DNA of 64,000 bases, taken from contig LT700188.1 of the NCBI GenBank assembly GCA_900155405.1, positions 1,296,590 to 1,360,589 on the forward strand, given 5' to 3'. Shown here piece after piece: positions 53,876-62,915 of the stretch; the stretch's first letter is position 1; the number at the start of each line of letters is the position of its first letter. A model generated the notes under the pieces. That model had not been told where the DNA came from, made no database searches, and was given only the letters and a program-made list of their open reading frames with translations. The position numbers and the translations under genes were made by a program. Source of the DNA: Negativicoccus massiliensis. Its GTDB lineage: Bacteria; Bacillota; Negativicutes; Veillonellales; Negativicoccaceae.

Positions 53876-55363
53876 ATGGGGATATTCGGTGAAAAGTTAA
53901 AAGAAGTGAGTCAGTCGGTGTTGCCGATTGTAGTATTGATTTTTTCACTCCATTTCTTTCTGGCGCCGCTGTCGTTTGATATTTTACTGCGTTGCGTGGT
54001 AGGTACGGCGCTGATTATCTTGGGGTTGACCGTGTTTCACGTCGGCGTGGAAATCGGCGTCAGTCCGATCGGGATGCATTTAGGTCATGCCGTAACGAAG
54101 TACGGCAAAATGATTATGGTCGTCATGAGCGGTCTTGTCCTCGGCTTTGCCATATCGATGGCGGAACCGGATCTGCGAATCTACGGACAACAGGTAGAAT
54201 TATTTACATCGGGCTACATGACGGAAATGATGCTGGTGTACGCGGTGTCGGCGGGAATTGCCGTCACGTTGGCATTCGGATTATGGCGGATCGTTCGCTC
54301 TTTGGCGCTGAAACATGTGTTTTTCCTGTTTTACGCAATGATCGGTCTGCTTTGTCTTTTGGTGCCGCGTGAATTTATTGCGCTTTCGTTTGACGCCTCC
54401 GGCACCACGACCGGGGCGATGACGGTGCCTTTTTTTCTCGCGTTGGCCGCCGGCGTTTCCAGTTTTAAGTCGTCGGACTCGGTAGCCGCCGAAGAAGACA
54501 GTTTCGGCTTGGTCGGGATCGCCTCCGCGGGCGCGATCCTGGGCGTGCTGCTGATGGCGGTTGTCACCGCGCAGCAACCGCTCGGGGCGAATGTGACGGT
54601 GCCGGATCAGGCGGCGTTGGAGCCCTTTTGGCAAAGTCTCGGTCATTTGGTTCCGCATATGCTGTTGGAAGTCTTTTTAAGTATTTTACCGGTCACACTG
54701 CTTTTTTATTTAGCGCATTTTTTTATCGAAAAAGTGCAGGGCGTGGAATTTTTCCGAATTAACGCGGGGCTCGTCTATACCTACCTCGGTCTCGTGATTT
54801 TTATGACCGGCGTCAATTTCGGGTTTAACCGCGCGGGTTATGAGCTGGGGATGGAGATCGCCCGACTGGAAGGATCGGTTGTTTTGGTGCTTGTCGGTTT
54901 GGTGATCGGTCTCGTTGTTATTTTGGCGGAACCGGCCGTGTTTCCGCTCGTCAACCAGATTGAAGATATCACCAGCGGCTATGTGCCGCGCAAGTTGGTC
55001 TTAATCGCGTTATCGCTCGCGGTTGGCAGCGCGGTGGCGTTCTCGATGTTGCGCATTGTGTTACCGGGATTGGAATTGTGGCATATGCTGCTGTCCGGCT
55101 ACTTGATCGCGATCGCGTTATCGTACTTCGTGCCGAATCTCTTCGTCGGCATGGCGTTTGATTCGGGCGGCGTCGCCTCCGGTCCGATGGCGGCTACATT
55201 CGTATTGAGTTTCGCCAGCGGTGCGGCGCGACACTTTCCGGGTGCGGACGTATTTTTGGACGGATTCGGTGTCGTGGCGTTGATTGCGATGATGCCGATT
55301 GTCGCCTTGCAACTTCTGGGCATGGTCTTTCAATGGAAACAGAAACGGGGGAACGAGGCATGA
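53876..55363 (+). CDS. DUF1538 membrane protein, internally duplicated
   Basis: A 495-residue polytopic membrane protein made of two homologous halves. Each half has an AEP motif (ISMAEPDLRIYGQQVELFTSG; VILAEPAVFPLVNQIEDITSG) and later a small-residue motif with a conserved Asp (LSFDASGTTTGAMTVPF; MAFDSGGVASGPMAATF). These are followed by a segment with an FG pair (DSFGLVGIA; DGFGVVALI). Roughly twelve membrane segments are present. The pseudo-twofold repeat and the polar motifs inside hydrophobic surroundings suggest a channel or transporter. The ATG at 53876 follows GGGGTG. The stop codon overlaps the start of a PII-like regulator (ATGA), so the pair is translationally coupled. Function is unknown for the family. 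Confidence 0.85.
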   Translation: MGIFGEKLKEVSQSVLPIVVLIFSLHFFLAPLSFDILLRCVVGTALIILGLTVFHVGVEIGVSPIGMHLGHAVTKYGKMIMVVMSGLVLGFAISMAEPDLRIYGQQVELFTSGYMTEMMLVYAVSAGIAVTLAFGLWRIVRSLALKHVFFLFYAMIGLLCLLVPREFIALSFDASGTTTGAMTVPFFLALAAGVSSFKSSDSVAAEEDSFGLVGIASAGAILGVLLMAVVTAQQPLGANVTVPDQAALEPFWQSLGHLVPHMLLEVFLSILPVTLLFYLAHFFIEKVQGVEFFRINAGLVYTYLGLVIFMTGVNFGFNRAGYELGMEIARLEGSVVLVLVGLVIGLVVILAEPAVFPLVNQIEDITSGYVPRKLVLIALSLAVGSAVAFSMLRIVLPGLELWHMLLSGYLIAIALSYFVPNLFVGMAFDSGGVASGPMAATFVLSFASGAARHFPGADVFLDGFGVVALIAMMPIVALQLLGMVFQWKQKRGNEA

Positions 55364-56019
55364 GAGAAAGCTGCTATTGGATAATGGTCTTCGTGTTGAA
55401 TCACGGCGAGGGCGCGGACTTGAGTGCGGCGTTTCATCATGAACACGTCAGCGGCGTCACCGTGATGCCGGCCAAAGGCACGGTCTCGAACTCCTTTTTA
55501 GCCAAGCTGGGAGTACGGGAAATTCGCAAAGACCTGGTATTCGCGATTGAGGAACGCGAGCGGGCGCGTGTGCTCCTGCCGCAAATGGTCGAACGTTTCA
55601 AACTGGTGAAGAAAAATCGCGGAATCGCCTACGCGCTTCCCATTACCGGTATCTACGGATCGCATACGCTGAACGAATGCAAAGTTGAAAAGGAGGAAGG
55701 GGAAGACATTATGTGGCAGGTCATCTATACGGTCGTCGATAAAGGGGGCGCCAACGCCGTCATTGAATCGGCAGGGGCCGCCGGCGCGCGCGGCGGCACG
55801 ATTTTGCGCGGCCGCGGTTCGGCGTCGCGTAATACCACGATGATTTTCGACTTCCCGATTGAACCGGAAAAAGAAGTCGTTATGGTTTTAGCGCCGCAAG
55901 AGAAAGTGCAAAGCATTGTCGATGCTATTTCCGACAAGCTGCACATCGATGCGCCGGGACACGGGATTATTTTTGTACAGGATGTGGCGGCCGCTTACGG
56001 CCTGGTCGAACAAAAATAA
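55360..56019 (+). CDS. Tandem PII-like signalling protein coupled to DUF1538
   Basis: A 219-residue protein that looks like two PII-type domains in a row. The C-terminal half (from ~118, MWQVIYTVVDKGGANAVIE) has the PII signature GARGGTILRGRGSA and the second-half strand IEPEKEVVMVLAPQEK, then GHGIIFVQDV. The N-terminal half repeats the pattern in weaker form (YWIMVFVLNHGEGADL, GVTVMPAKGTVSN, IRKDLVFAIEERERARVLL, RGIAYALPITGIYG). PII proteins bind ATP, ADP, 2-oxoglutarate or other small molecules and control partner proteins. The four-base overlap with the DUF1538 gene argues that it regulates that membrane protein. It is a PII-like member and not GlnB, as no glnA or amtB is near. Confidence 0.82.
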   Translation: MRESCYWIMVFVLNHGEGADLSAAFHHEHVSGVTVMPAKGTVSNSFLAKLGVREIRKDLVFAIEERERARVLLPQMVERFKLVKKNRGIAYALPITGIYGSHTLNECKVEKEEGEDIMWQVIYTVVDKGGANAVIESAGAAGARGGTILRGRGSASRNTTMIFDFPIEPEKEVVMVLAPQEKVQSIVDAISDKLHIDAPGHGIIFVQDVAAAYGLVEQK

Positions 56020-56022
56020 AAC

Positions 56023-56051
56023 TTGACTTACCGATATCGATTCTATATAAT
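56023..56051 (+). promoter_or_regulatory. Promoter of rplU-prp-rpmA
   Basis: TTGACT (56023-56028), 17-base spacer, TATAAT (56046-56051). Confidence 0.85.
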
Positions 56052-56057
56052 TGAAAA

Positions 56058-56140
56058 GTCATAGTGTGTGACTATGACACAACCGCTCGAAGAGGTTTTC
56101 AAAGCGAATGCTACCATATTCGGCGAGTCTGGTTATAGAG
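56058..56140 (+). promoter_or_regulatory. L21 ribosomal leader RNA
   Basis: About 85 bases between the promoter and rplU hold a hairpin GTCATAGT/ACTATGAC (56058-56065 and 56071-56078), a second small hairpin AACC...GGTT (56081-56097), and a conserved-looking ATTCGGCGAGTC stretch (56118-56129). Position and hairpin series match the Firmicute L21 leader, thought to mediate feedback by a ribosomal protein. Confidence 0.6.
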
Positions 56141-56151
56141 GAGGTGCAACT

Positions 56152-56466
56152 ATGTACGCAATTATTCAAACCGGTGGTAAACAGTACCGTGTCGAAGAAG
56201 GCAAAGTTATTACGGTCGAAAAGCTTGCGCAGGCAGCGGATGAAGCGATCGAATTTGCCGACGTGTTGTCCGTAGTAGACGGTGACAACATCCAGTTCGG
56301 TGCTCCTTTCGTTAAAGGGGCCACGGTCAAAGGCAAAGTGCTTGCACAGGGGCGCGGTAAAAAGATCCGTGTCTTCAAGTACAAATCGAAATCGAATTAT
56401 CGTCGTCGCCAAGGTCACCGTCAGCCTTTCACCAAAGTCCTGATCGAATCGATCGCTTTGGCGTAA
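56152..56466 (+). CDS. rplU: Ribosomal protein L21
   Basis: A 104-residue 50S protein. It begins [20 protein letters not shown] and ends [22 protein letters not shown], both diagnostic. The ATG at 56152 follows AGAGGAGG; earlier in-frame ATGs fall inside the leader RNA. prp follows 3 bases later. Confidence 0.97.
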   Translation: MYAIIQTGGKQYRVEEGKVITVEKLAQAADEAIEFADVLSVVDGDNIQFGAPFVKGATVKGKVLAQGRGKKIRVFKYKSKSNYRRRQGHRQPFTKVLIESIALA

Positions 56467-56469
56467 GCC

Positions 56470-56787
56470 ATGATCCTGGTAGAGACACAGGTAACGGACG
56501 GATTGTATACGGGTTTTTCCGTCAGCGGACATGCGGACTATGCTGAGCACGGCTCCGATATTGTCTGCGCGGCGGTTTCCGCCGTGACATTAACAACGGC
56601 CGGCGGTCTTAAGGATGTAGCGAAATTTCGCGGACATTATGAGACGCAGTCGGGAATGCTCACGGTTCAACTTGCGGATGCGCCCGATGCCCGTTCCCAA
56701 TTACTGATTGAAACTATGCTGAACGGATTGCGCCAAATTCAGGCGCAGTATCCCGAACGGCTCACCATTGCAGAAAGACGGAGGTGA
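56470..56787 (+). CDS. prp: Ribosomal-processing cysteine protease Prp
   Basis: A 105-residue protease that trims the N-terminus of L27. The catalytic His21 and Cys33 are in [20 protein letters not shown]. The gene sits between rplU and rpmA as in Firmicutes, and the L27 encoded next carries the matching cleavage motif. Length is normal. Confidence 0.94.
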   Translation: MILVETQVTDGLYTGFSVSGHADYAEHGSDIVCAAVSAVTLTTAGGLKDVAKFRGHYETQSGMLTVQLADAPDARSQLLIETMLNGLRQIQAQYPERLTIAERRR

Positions 56788-56791
56788 AACC

Positions 56792-57076
56792 ATGTTTACA
56801 TTTGATTTACAGCTGTTTGCTCATAAAAAAGGGCAAAGTAGTACGCGTAACGGTCGTGATTCCGAAAGCAAACGCCTCGGTGTCAAAGTTCACGACGGTC
56901 AGATGGCTAAAGCCGGTGCGATTATTGTTCGTCAACGCGGCACGAAGTTCCATCCGGGTACCAATGTGGGTATCGGCAAAGATGACACGCTGTTTGCGAA
57001 AACGCCCGGCGTGGTCTCCTTTGAACGTCTGGGACGCTACCACCGTCAGGTCGTAGTTCGTCCGGTCGAAGCGTAA
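56792..57076 (+). CDS. rpmA: Ribosomal protein L27 with Prp-cleaved N-terminal extension
   Basis: A 94-residue 50S protein near the peptidyl-transferase centre. It starts [17 protein letters not shown]: the extension with the LQLFA motif must be cut by Prp to expose the functional N-terminus. Seen further: [14 protein letters not shown] and [25 protein letters not shown] precedes the ATG. In many relatives obgE follows; here a terminator and putP follow. Confidence 0.97.
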   Translation: MFTFDLQLFAHKKGQSSTRNGRDSESKRLGVKVHDGQMAKAGAIIVRQRGTKFHPGTNVGIGKDDTLFAKTPGVVSFERLGRYHRQVVVRPVEA

Positions 57077-57084
57077 CAAAAAAT

Positions 57085-57111
57085 AAAAACGCCCGTACGG
57101 GCGTTTTTTTG
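57085..57111 (+). terminator. Terminator after rpmA
   Basis: AAAA, stem ACGCCC, loop GTAC, stem GGGCGT, T-run; the stem-loop is a perfect palindrome. Confidence 0.88.
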
Positions 57112-57152
57112 TTGCGGAAAAGAGGGAAAGGTTTCGCTTCTGCGGCGCATTG

Positions 57153-57161
57153 TGGTAAAAT
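57153..57161 (+). promoter_or_regulatory. Extended -10 promoter of putP
   Basis: TGG directly before TAAAAT, in the same TGTGGTAAAAT string as at glnS. Confidence 0.45.
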
Positions 57162-57193
57162 AGAAAAATATTAGGGTAAAGGAAGTGGAGTCA

Positions 57194-58678
57194 TTGGCAG
57201 CGAACTGGCATGTCATCAGCGCCTTCGCCATTTACTTGGGCGTGATGGTCTATATCGGCGTGTATTATTATCGCCGTTCGAACGAGCTGAGCGATTATAT
57301 TTTGGGTGGACGGAGCTTGGGCCCGTGGATCACCAGCATGAGTGCGGAAGCATCCGATATGAGCGGTTGGATGCTGATGGGACTGCCGGGGCTTGCGTAT
57401 TTGTCGGGTCTGCCCGCGATGTGGACTGCCGTCGGTCTGGCGCTCGGCACATGGGCGAACTGGGTGTTTATTTCCAAGCGTTTGCGTAACTATACGGAAA
57501 TTGCCAATGACAGCTTGACGATTCCCGATTTCTTGAATAATCGCTTTCATGATCACAGCAACATGCTGAACCTGGTTTCGGCGATTTTTACTTTTATCTT
57601 CTTTTTGATTTACACGTCTTCCGGTTTTGTCGCCGGCGGCAAATTGTTTGAAACGGTGTTCGGACTGCCTTATACTTGGTCGCTGCTGATTACCGCGGGA
57701 GTGGTTATTTCCTATACGTTTCTGGGCGGCTTCATGGCGGTCAGCTGGACGGACTTCATTCAAGGGATCATGATGTTCTTTGCCATTCTCCTGGTGCCGA
57801 TGGCGGGCATGTTCGCTATCGGCGGCTTTGAAGAGACGATGGCTCGTTTGCAGGCGACGGTGCCCGGCCATTTTGCTCTTTTTGATCCGGCCATCGGTAC
57901 GGGCGCGACGATCATCATGCTGATTTCATCGCTGGGCTGGGGACTCGGATACTTTGGCCAACCGCACATCCTGGTGCGCTTTATGGCGATTCAGGATGCG
58001 GACGAATTGCATAAAGCTACCCGCATTGCCATGACCTGGGTGGTCATTTCGCTTGCGGCGGCAGTCTCAGTCGGTTTTGTCGGTCGTGTTTACTGGCCGA
58101 CGCTTTTGGAAGGCGCGGACGCGGAACGTATTTTCTTGTTGATGAGCAGCTCGTTGTTCACTCCCTTTGTCGGTGGTTTTATTTTGTCGGCGGTCTTGGC
58201 GGCGATTATGAGCACATCCTCGGCGCAGCTTTTAGTGACGTCGGCGACGATCTCGAAAGACTTTTATAAAAATTTCGTGCATCGCGGCGCCGGTGAGCGT
58301 GAATTGGTCTATGTCAGTCGAGTGACGGTACTGTTGGTGGCTGCCTGCGCGATTTTGCTCGCACTCAATCCGAACAGCTACATTTTGAATATCGTTGCCT
58401 ATGCCTGGGCGGGTTTCGGTTCCGTCTTTGGACCGGTGGTAGTGTTGGCGCTCTTTTGGCGGAGGATGACGCGCAACGGAGCGTTGGCAGGCATGCTTGT
58501 CGGTGGTGTTACCGTGCTTATATGGAAACAATTTGAGTGGTTCGGTTTGTATGAAATCGTTCCGGGCTTCTTATTCGCGTCGCTGGCGATTATCGCGGTG
58601 AGCTTGTTGGATGCGCCGCCGCATAAAGGAATCACGGATGATTTTGATGAAGCCAATCGTCGCCATATTCTCGGCTGA
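57194..58678 (+). CDS. putP: Sodium/proline symporter
   Basis: A 494-residue sodium:solute symporter with about 13 membrane segments. Seen: the start AANWHVISAFAIYLG, YILGGRSLGPWITSMSAEASDMSGWMLMGLPG (first sodium-site region, residues ~37-68), the GFMAVSWTDFIQG segment, and the late AIMSTSSAQLLVTSATISKDFYK. These match PutP more than other SSS members. The TTG at 57194 is preferred to the GTG at 57185 because AAAGGAAG sits 8 bases upstream. It imports proline with sodium, for nutrition or osmoprotection. Confidence 0.92.
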   Translation: MAANWHVISAFAIYLGVMVYIGVYYYRRSNELSDYILGGRSLGPWITSMSAEASDMSGWMLMGLPGLAYLSGLPAMWTAVGLALGTWANWVFISKRLRNYTEIANDSLTIPDFLNNRFHDHSNMLNLVSAIFTFIFFLIYTSSGFVAGGKLFETVFGLPYTWSLLITAGVVISYTFLGGFMAVSWTDFIQGIMMFFAILLVPMAGMFAIGGFEETMARLQATVPGHFALFDPAIGTGATIIMLISSLGWGLGYFGQPHILVRFMAIQDADELHKATRIAMTWVVISLAAAVSVGFVGRVYWPTLLEGADAERIFLLMSSSLFTPFVGGFILSAVLAAIMSTSSAQLLVTSATISKDFYKNFVHRGAGERELVYVSRVTVLLVAACAILLALNPNSYILNIVAYAWAGFGSVFGPVVVLALFWRRMTRNGALAGMLVGGVTVLIWKQFEWFGLYEIVPGFLFASLAIIAVSLLDAPPHKGITDDFDEANRRHILG

Positions 58679-58731
58679 CTGGTTTTTTTCGTCGCATTCT
58701 CTTATACTGTAAGTAAAGGGGAGGGGAGCGT

Positions 58732-59319
58732 ATGGAAACGATCGATTGGAGCAAATTGACGCCGGAAGAACGTGTCGAGCAGTACGCCATTGAAAATTAT
58801 AAGCGCGGCTTAAACTGCGCGGAATGCGTGCTCTCCGCGTTGCAGCGCGAGGGAGCGCTGGACATTCCCAAAGAAGCGGTCGGCATGGGGGTCGGCTTCG
58901 GCGCCGGCATCGGTCTTTCGGGACTAACTTGCGGGGCGTTATCGGCTGTCGTCCTGGCAAACGGACTGCGGTACGGTCGGAAGGATCCGTATACCGTTCC
59001 GGAAGAGGAACGAGGCAAGGAGGTCGCCGGTAAATACTACCGACGTTACCATGCGATCGTGCGTGATTTTGTCGCGGAAAACGATTCGCCGATTTGCGCT
59101 GAAATTTCCGCACCGCATGGTGCGTGGGAATCACGGGAACGTCGCATTCATTGCCTGCAACTGATCGGACGCGCCGCGCGACTCGCCTATCGGTATTTGC
59201 AGATGCCGCAAGACGAAGCCTTTGCACTGCCGTACGAAGGTAAGACGATGAAACAGTTTGACGGCGCGAAGCCGGAAACATTACCGTATCCCACGCCGCA
59301 TTTGGTCATCAGAAAATAA
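58732..59319 (+). CDS. C_GCAxxG_C_C family protein
   Basis: A 195-residue protein with the family's spaced cysteines: Cys29 and Cys32 in LNCAECVL, the glycine-rich GVGFGAGIGLSGLTCGALSAV with Cys67, Cys122 in PICAE and Cys141 in HCLQL. Family members are thought to be redox-active or metal-binding proteins of anaerobes, with few studied. No signal peptide. AGGGGAGG precedes the ATG. It is isolated by putP upstream and a terminator downstream. Confidence 0.85.
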   Translation: METIDWSKLTPEERVEQYAIENYKRGLNCAECVLSALQREGALDIPKEAVGMGVGFGAGIGLSGLTCGALSAVVLANGLRYGRKDPYTVPEEERGKEVAGKYYRRYHAIVRDFVAENDSPICAEISAPHGAWESRERRIHCLQLIGRAARLAYRYLQMPQDEAFALPYEGKTMKQFDGAKPETLPYPTPHLVIRK

Positions 59320-59363
59320 ATAATGAAATTCTAATCTGGACAAAGAAATGTCGTTTTGGCAAT

Positions 59364-59400
59364 AAAAAGGACACAGGGTATTGTCTCTGTGTCCTTTTTT
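59364..59400 (+). terminator. Terminator before the str operon
   Basis: AAAAAGGACACAG, 10-base loop, CTGTGTCCTTTTT: a 13-base-pair stem about 45 bases after the preceding stop codon. Confidence 0.88.
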
Positions 59401-59473
59401 GAGAGGAATTTTGAACACCCGGTGACGTGTGATAGATAAATGCGATAAACAGGAGCTTTGTGAATAAAAAATA

Positions 59474-59502
59474 TTGACATGTTCGATTTACAATGATATA
59501 CT
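59474..59502 (+). promoter_or_regulatory. Strong promoter of the L7Ae-rpsL-rpsG-fusA-tuf operon
   Basis: TTGACA (59474-59479), 17-base spacer, TATACT (59497-59502) with an extended TGA in front: nearly ideal sigma-A elements, leaving a leader of about 60 bases. Confidence 0.88.
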
Positions 59503-59568
59503 ATCTGAGTGTCTGTAATGACGTAAGTTTTATTACTTGCGCACTAAACGACGGAAAGGATGAGACCG

Positions 59569-59817
59569 ATGGACTTGAAAGAATTGGCCCAACAGCCTTT
59601 TGTTGTCGGAACGAAGGAAGTCGGCCGCGCGGTTCGTGACGGCCGCGCCAAAGAAGTGTGGCTGGCCCACGACGCACAGGAGCGGATTACCCAACCCTTG
59701 CTGCTTTTGTGTCAGGAACAGGGCGTGCCAGTGGTCGCGATGTACAGTCGTGCCGAGCTTGGTGAGGCGTGCAAGTTGCCGGTCAAAGCGGCGGCGGTCG
59801 CCATCCTTTGCAGCTAG
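59569..59817 (+). CDS. ybxF: Ribosomal L7Ae/YbxF-like kink-turn binding protein
   Basis: An 82-residue L7Ae/L30e-fold protein: VVGTKEVGRAVRDGRAKEVWLAHDA at the start and VPVVAMYSRAELGEACKLPVKAAAVAIL at the end, with the turn residues that hold kink-turn RNA. The ATG at 59569 has GGAAAGGA 8 bases upstream. In many Firmicutes it lies between rpoC and rpsL; here it opens the operon directly after its promoter. Confidence 0.88.
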   Translation: MDLKELAQQPFVVGTKEVGRAVRDGRAKEVWLAHDAQERITQPLLLLCQEQGVPVVAMYSRAELGEACKLPVKAAAVAILCS

Positions 59818-59902
59818 TCTGATTTTGGTAATATTTTTTGCCGTCATCTGACGGCGGGAAATCAATTATAAATCTTCATGATTGAGGAAGGAGGGAATTC
59901 TA

Positions 59903-60277
59903 ATGCCGACGATTAACCAGTTGGTTCGCAAAGGTCGTGAGACTTTGCAGGAAAAATCCAAAACTCCGGCGCTGAAAAACAGCCCGCAGAAGCGTGGTGT
60001 CTGCACTCGTGTGTACACCGCTACGCCGAAGAAACCGAACTCTGCGTTGCGTAAGGTGGCGCGTGTGCGTTTGACGAACGGCATCGAAGTATCGGCTTAC
60101 ATCCCGGGGATCGGCCACAACTTGCAGGAACATAGCGTTGTCCTGATCCGCGGCGGTCGTGTCAAGGACTTGCCGGGTGTTCGTTATCATATTGTTCGCG
60201 GTGCTCTGGACACAGCAGGTGTACAGGGGCGTATGCAAGCGCGCTCGAAATATGGCGCTAAATCCGCACAGAAATAA
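59903..60277 (+). CDS. rpsL: Ribosomal protein S12
   Basis: A 124-residue 30S protein: [33 protein letters not shown] (decoding-centre loop with the streptomycin-site Lys unchanged), [23 protein letters not shown] reduced here to a landmark near residues 75-97, and [18 protein letters not shown] precedes the ATG at 59903. It is the first of the classic str genes. Confidence 0.97.
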   Translation: MPTINQLVRKGRETLQEKSKTPALKNSPQKRGVCTRVYTATPKKPNSALRKVARVRLTNGIEVSAYIPGIGHNLQEHSVVLIRGGRVKDLPGVRYHIVRGALDTAGVQGRMQARSKYGAKSAQK

Positions 60278-60302
60278 TAAGATAACAAATACCATTATAT
60301 AA

Positions 60303-60785
<483 letters not shown>

Positions 60786-60803
60786 TTATGAAAGGAATCT
60801 ATC

Positions 60804-62888
60804 GTGGCTAGAGAATTTACATTACAAAATACTCGCAATATCGGCATCATGGCGCACATTGATGCCGGCAAGACCACGACCACGGAACGTATTCTGTTTT
60901 ACACGGGACGCGTGCACAAAATCGGTGAAACACACGAGGGTGCCGCGACCATGGACTGGATGGACCAGGAACAGGAACGCGGGATTACGATCACGTCCGC
61001 GGCGACGACTTGCCACTGGAAAGGCAATCGTATCAATATCATCGACACGCCCGGTCACGTGGATTTTACGGTCGAAGTTGAGCGCTCCTTGCGCGTGCTC
61101 GACGGCGCGGTCGCGGTGTTTGACGCGAAGAGCGGTGTAGAACCGCAATCGGAAACGGTTTGGCGTCAGGCGGATCACTACGGTGTACCGCGTATCGCGT
61201 TCATCAACAAGATGGATACGACGGGCGCGGATTTCTACGCCGCCGTTGAATCGATGAAAGAGCGCTTGGGCGCTAACGCTGTGCCGATCTCGTTGCCGAT
61301 CGGCGCGGAACAGAATTTTGAAGGCATCATCGACTTGATCAAGATGAAAGCCTACCATTATGAAGGCGATCACGGTATCGATATCGTCGAAGGTGAAATT
61401 CCGGAGGATATGCTGGATAAAGCCAAAGAATATCGCGCGAAGCTGATTGAAGCGGTAGCGGAAACCGATGACGATCTCATGATGAAATATTTGGAAGGCG
61501 AAGAACTCACTACCGAAGAAATTCAGGCGGGCATCCGTAAAGCGACGATTGCCACTACGATGAACCCTGTAGCCTGCGGCTCCGCTTACAAAAATAAAGG
61601 CGTTCAGGAATTATTGGATGCCGTCATCGCGTACATGCCGTCTCCGACGGATGTGCCGGCGATTAAAGGCGTTCATCCGGAAACGGGAGAAGCGGACAGC
61701 CGTCCTTCGGACGACAACGCGCCGTTCTCGGCTTTGGCGTTTAAGATCATGACCGACCCCTATGTCGGTAAGCTTTCCTTCTTCCGTGTGTACTCCGGTA
61801 CGCTCGAAGCGGGTTCCTATGTTTACAACTCGACGAAGGGTAAACGCGAACGTGTCGGCCGTATCTTGATGATGCACGCCAACCACCGCAGTGAAATTGA
61901 CAAAGTATACAGCGGCGATATTGCAGCGGCCATCGGTTTCAAGGATGTCACCACCGGCGATTCGCTCTGTGATGAAAAAAATCCGATCATTTTGGAAAAA
62001 ATGGAATTCCCGGATCCGGTTATCTCCGTTGCGGTAGAACCGAAAACGAAAGCCGATCAGGAAAAAATGGGCATTGCACTGCAGAAACTGGCGGAAGAAG
62101 ATCCGACGTTCAAGGTTCATACCGATGCCGAAACCGGTCAGACGATCATTGCCGGCATGGGCGAACTTCACTTGGATGTACTGGTTACCCGCATGTCGCG
62201 TGAATTCAAAGTCGAAAGCAACATCGGTAAACCGCAGGTAGCTTACCGTGAAACAATCCGCAAAGAAGTCGAATCGGAAGGCAAGTTCGTACGTCAGTCC
62301 GGCGGCCGCGGTCAGTATGGCCACTGCTGGTTGAAACTCGAACCGATGGAACCGGGTTCCGGTTTCATCTTCGAAAACAAAATCGTCGGCGGCGTGATTC
62401 CGAAAGAATACATCGGACCGGTACAGGCCGGTGTGGAAGAAGCGATGCAGACCGGTGTTGTTGCCGGTTACCCGATGGTGGACATCAAAGTTACCGTTTT
62501 CGACGGTTCGTACCATGATGTCGACTCCTCGGAAATGGCCTTTAAGATTGCCGGCTCGATGGGCTTCAAATCCGGCGCGCAGAAAGCGCAGCCGGTACTC
62601 CTTGAACCGTACATGCGTGTCGACGTTGTCGTACCGGATGATTACATGGGCGACGTTATCGGCGACCTGAACTCCCGTCGCGGTAAAGTGGAAGGCATGG
62701 AACCGCGCCGCGGCGCGACGAGTATTAAATCGTTCGTTCCGTTGTCCGAAATGTTCGGTTACGCGACCGACTTGCGTTCGAAGACGCAGGGCCGCGGTAA
62801 CTACAGCATGACGTTTGATCATTACGAAGAAGTGCCGAAAGCGGTCGCGGAAGAAATCGTCGCGCAGCGCAGCGGCAAAAAAGAATAA
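60804..62888 (+). CDS. fusA: Elongation factor G
   Basis: A 694-residue translational GTPase. Seen: G1 [15 protein letters not shown] (residues ~16-30), switch I/II region with [11 protein letters not shown] and DTPGHVDF, G4 NKMDTTGAD, and domain IV with the [15 protein letters not shown] segment. It translocates tRNA and mRNA on the ribosome. The GTG start follows GAAAGGAATC. Fusidic-acid-region residues look ordinary. Confidence 0.97.
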   Translation: MAREFTLQNTRNIGIMAHIDAGKTTTTERILFYTGRVHKIGETHEGAATMDWMDQEQERGITITSAATTCHWKGNRINIIDTPGHVDFTVEVERSLRVLDGAVAVFDAKSGVEPQSETVWRQADHYGVPRIAFINKMDTTGADFYAAVESMKERLGANAVPISLPIGAEQNFEGIIDLIKMKAYHYEGDHGIDIVEGEIPEDMLDKAKEYRAKLIEAVAETDDDLMMKYLEGEELTTEEIQAGIRKATIATTMNPVACGSAYKNKGVQELLDAVIAYMPSPTDVPAIKGVHPETGEADSRPSDDNAPFSALAFKIMTDPYVGKLSFFRVYSGTLEAGSYVYNSTKGKRERVGRILMMHANHRSEIDKVYSGDIAAAIGFKDVTTGDSLCDEKNPIILEKMEFPDPVISVAVEPKTKADQEKMGIALQKLAEEDPTFKVHTDAETGQTIIAGMGELHLDVLVTRMSREFKVESNIGKPQVAYRETIRKEVESEGKFVRQSGGRGQYGHCWLKLEPMEPGSGFIFENKIVGGVIPKEYIGPVQAGVEEAMQTGVVAGYPMVDIKVTVFDGSYHDVDSSEMAFKIAGSMGFKSGAQKAQPVLLEPYMRVDVVVPDDYMGDVIGDLNSRRGKVEGMEPRRGATSIKSFVPLSEMFGYATDLRSKTQGRGNYSMTFDHYEEVPKAVAEEIVAQRSGKKE

Positions 62889-62915
62889 ATCATCAACTAT
62901 TAGGAGGAAATTCCA

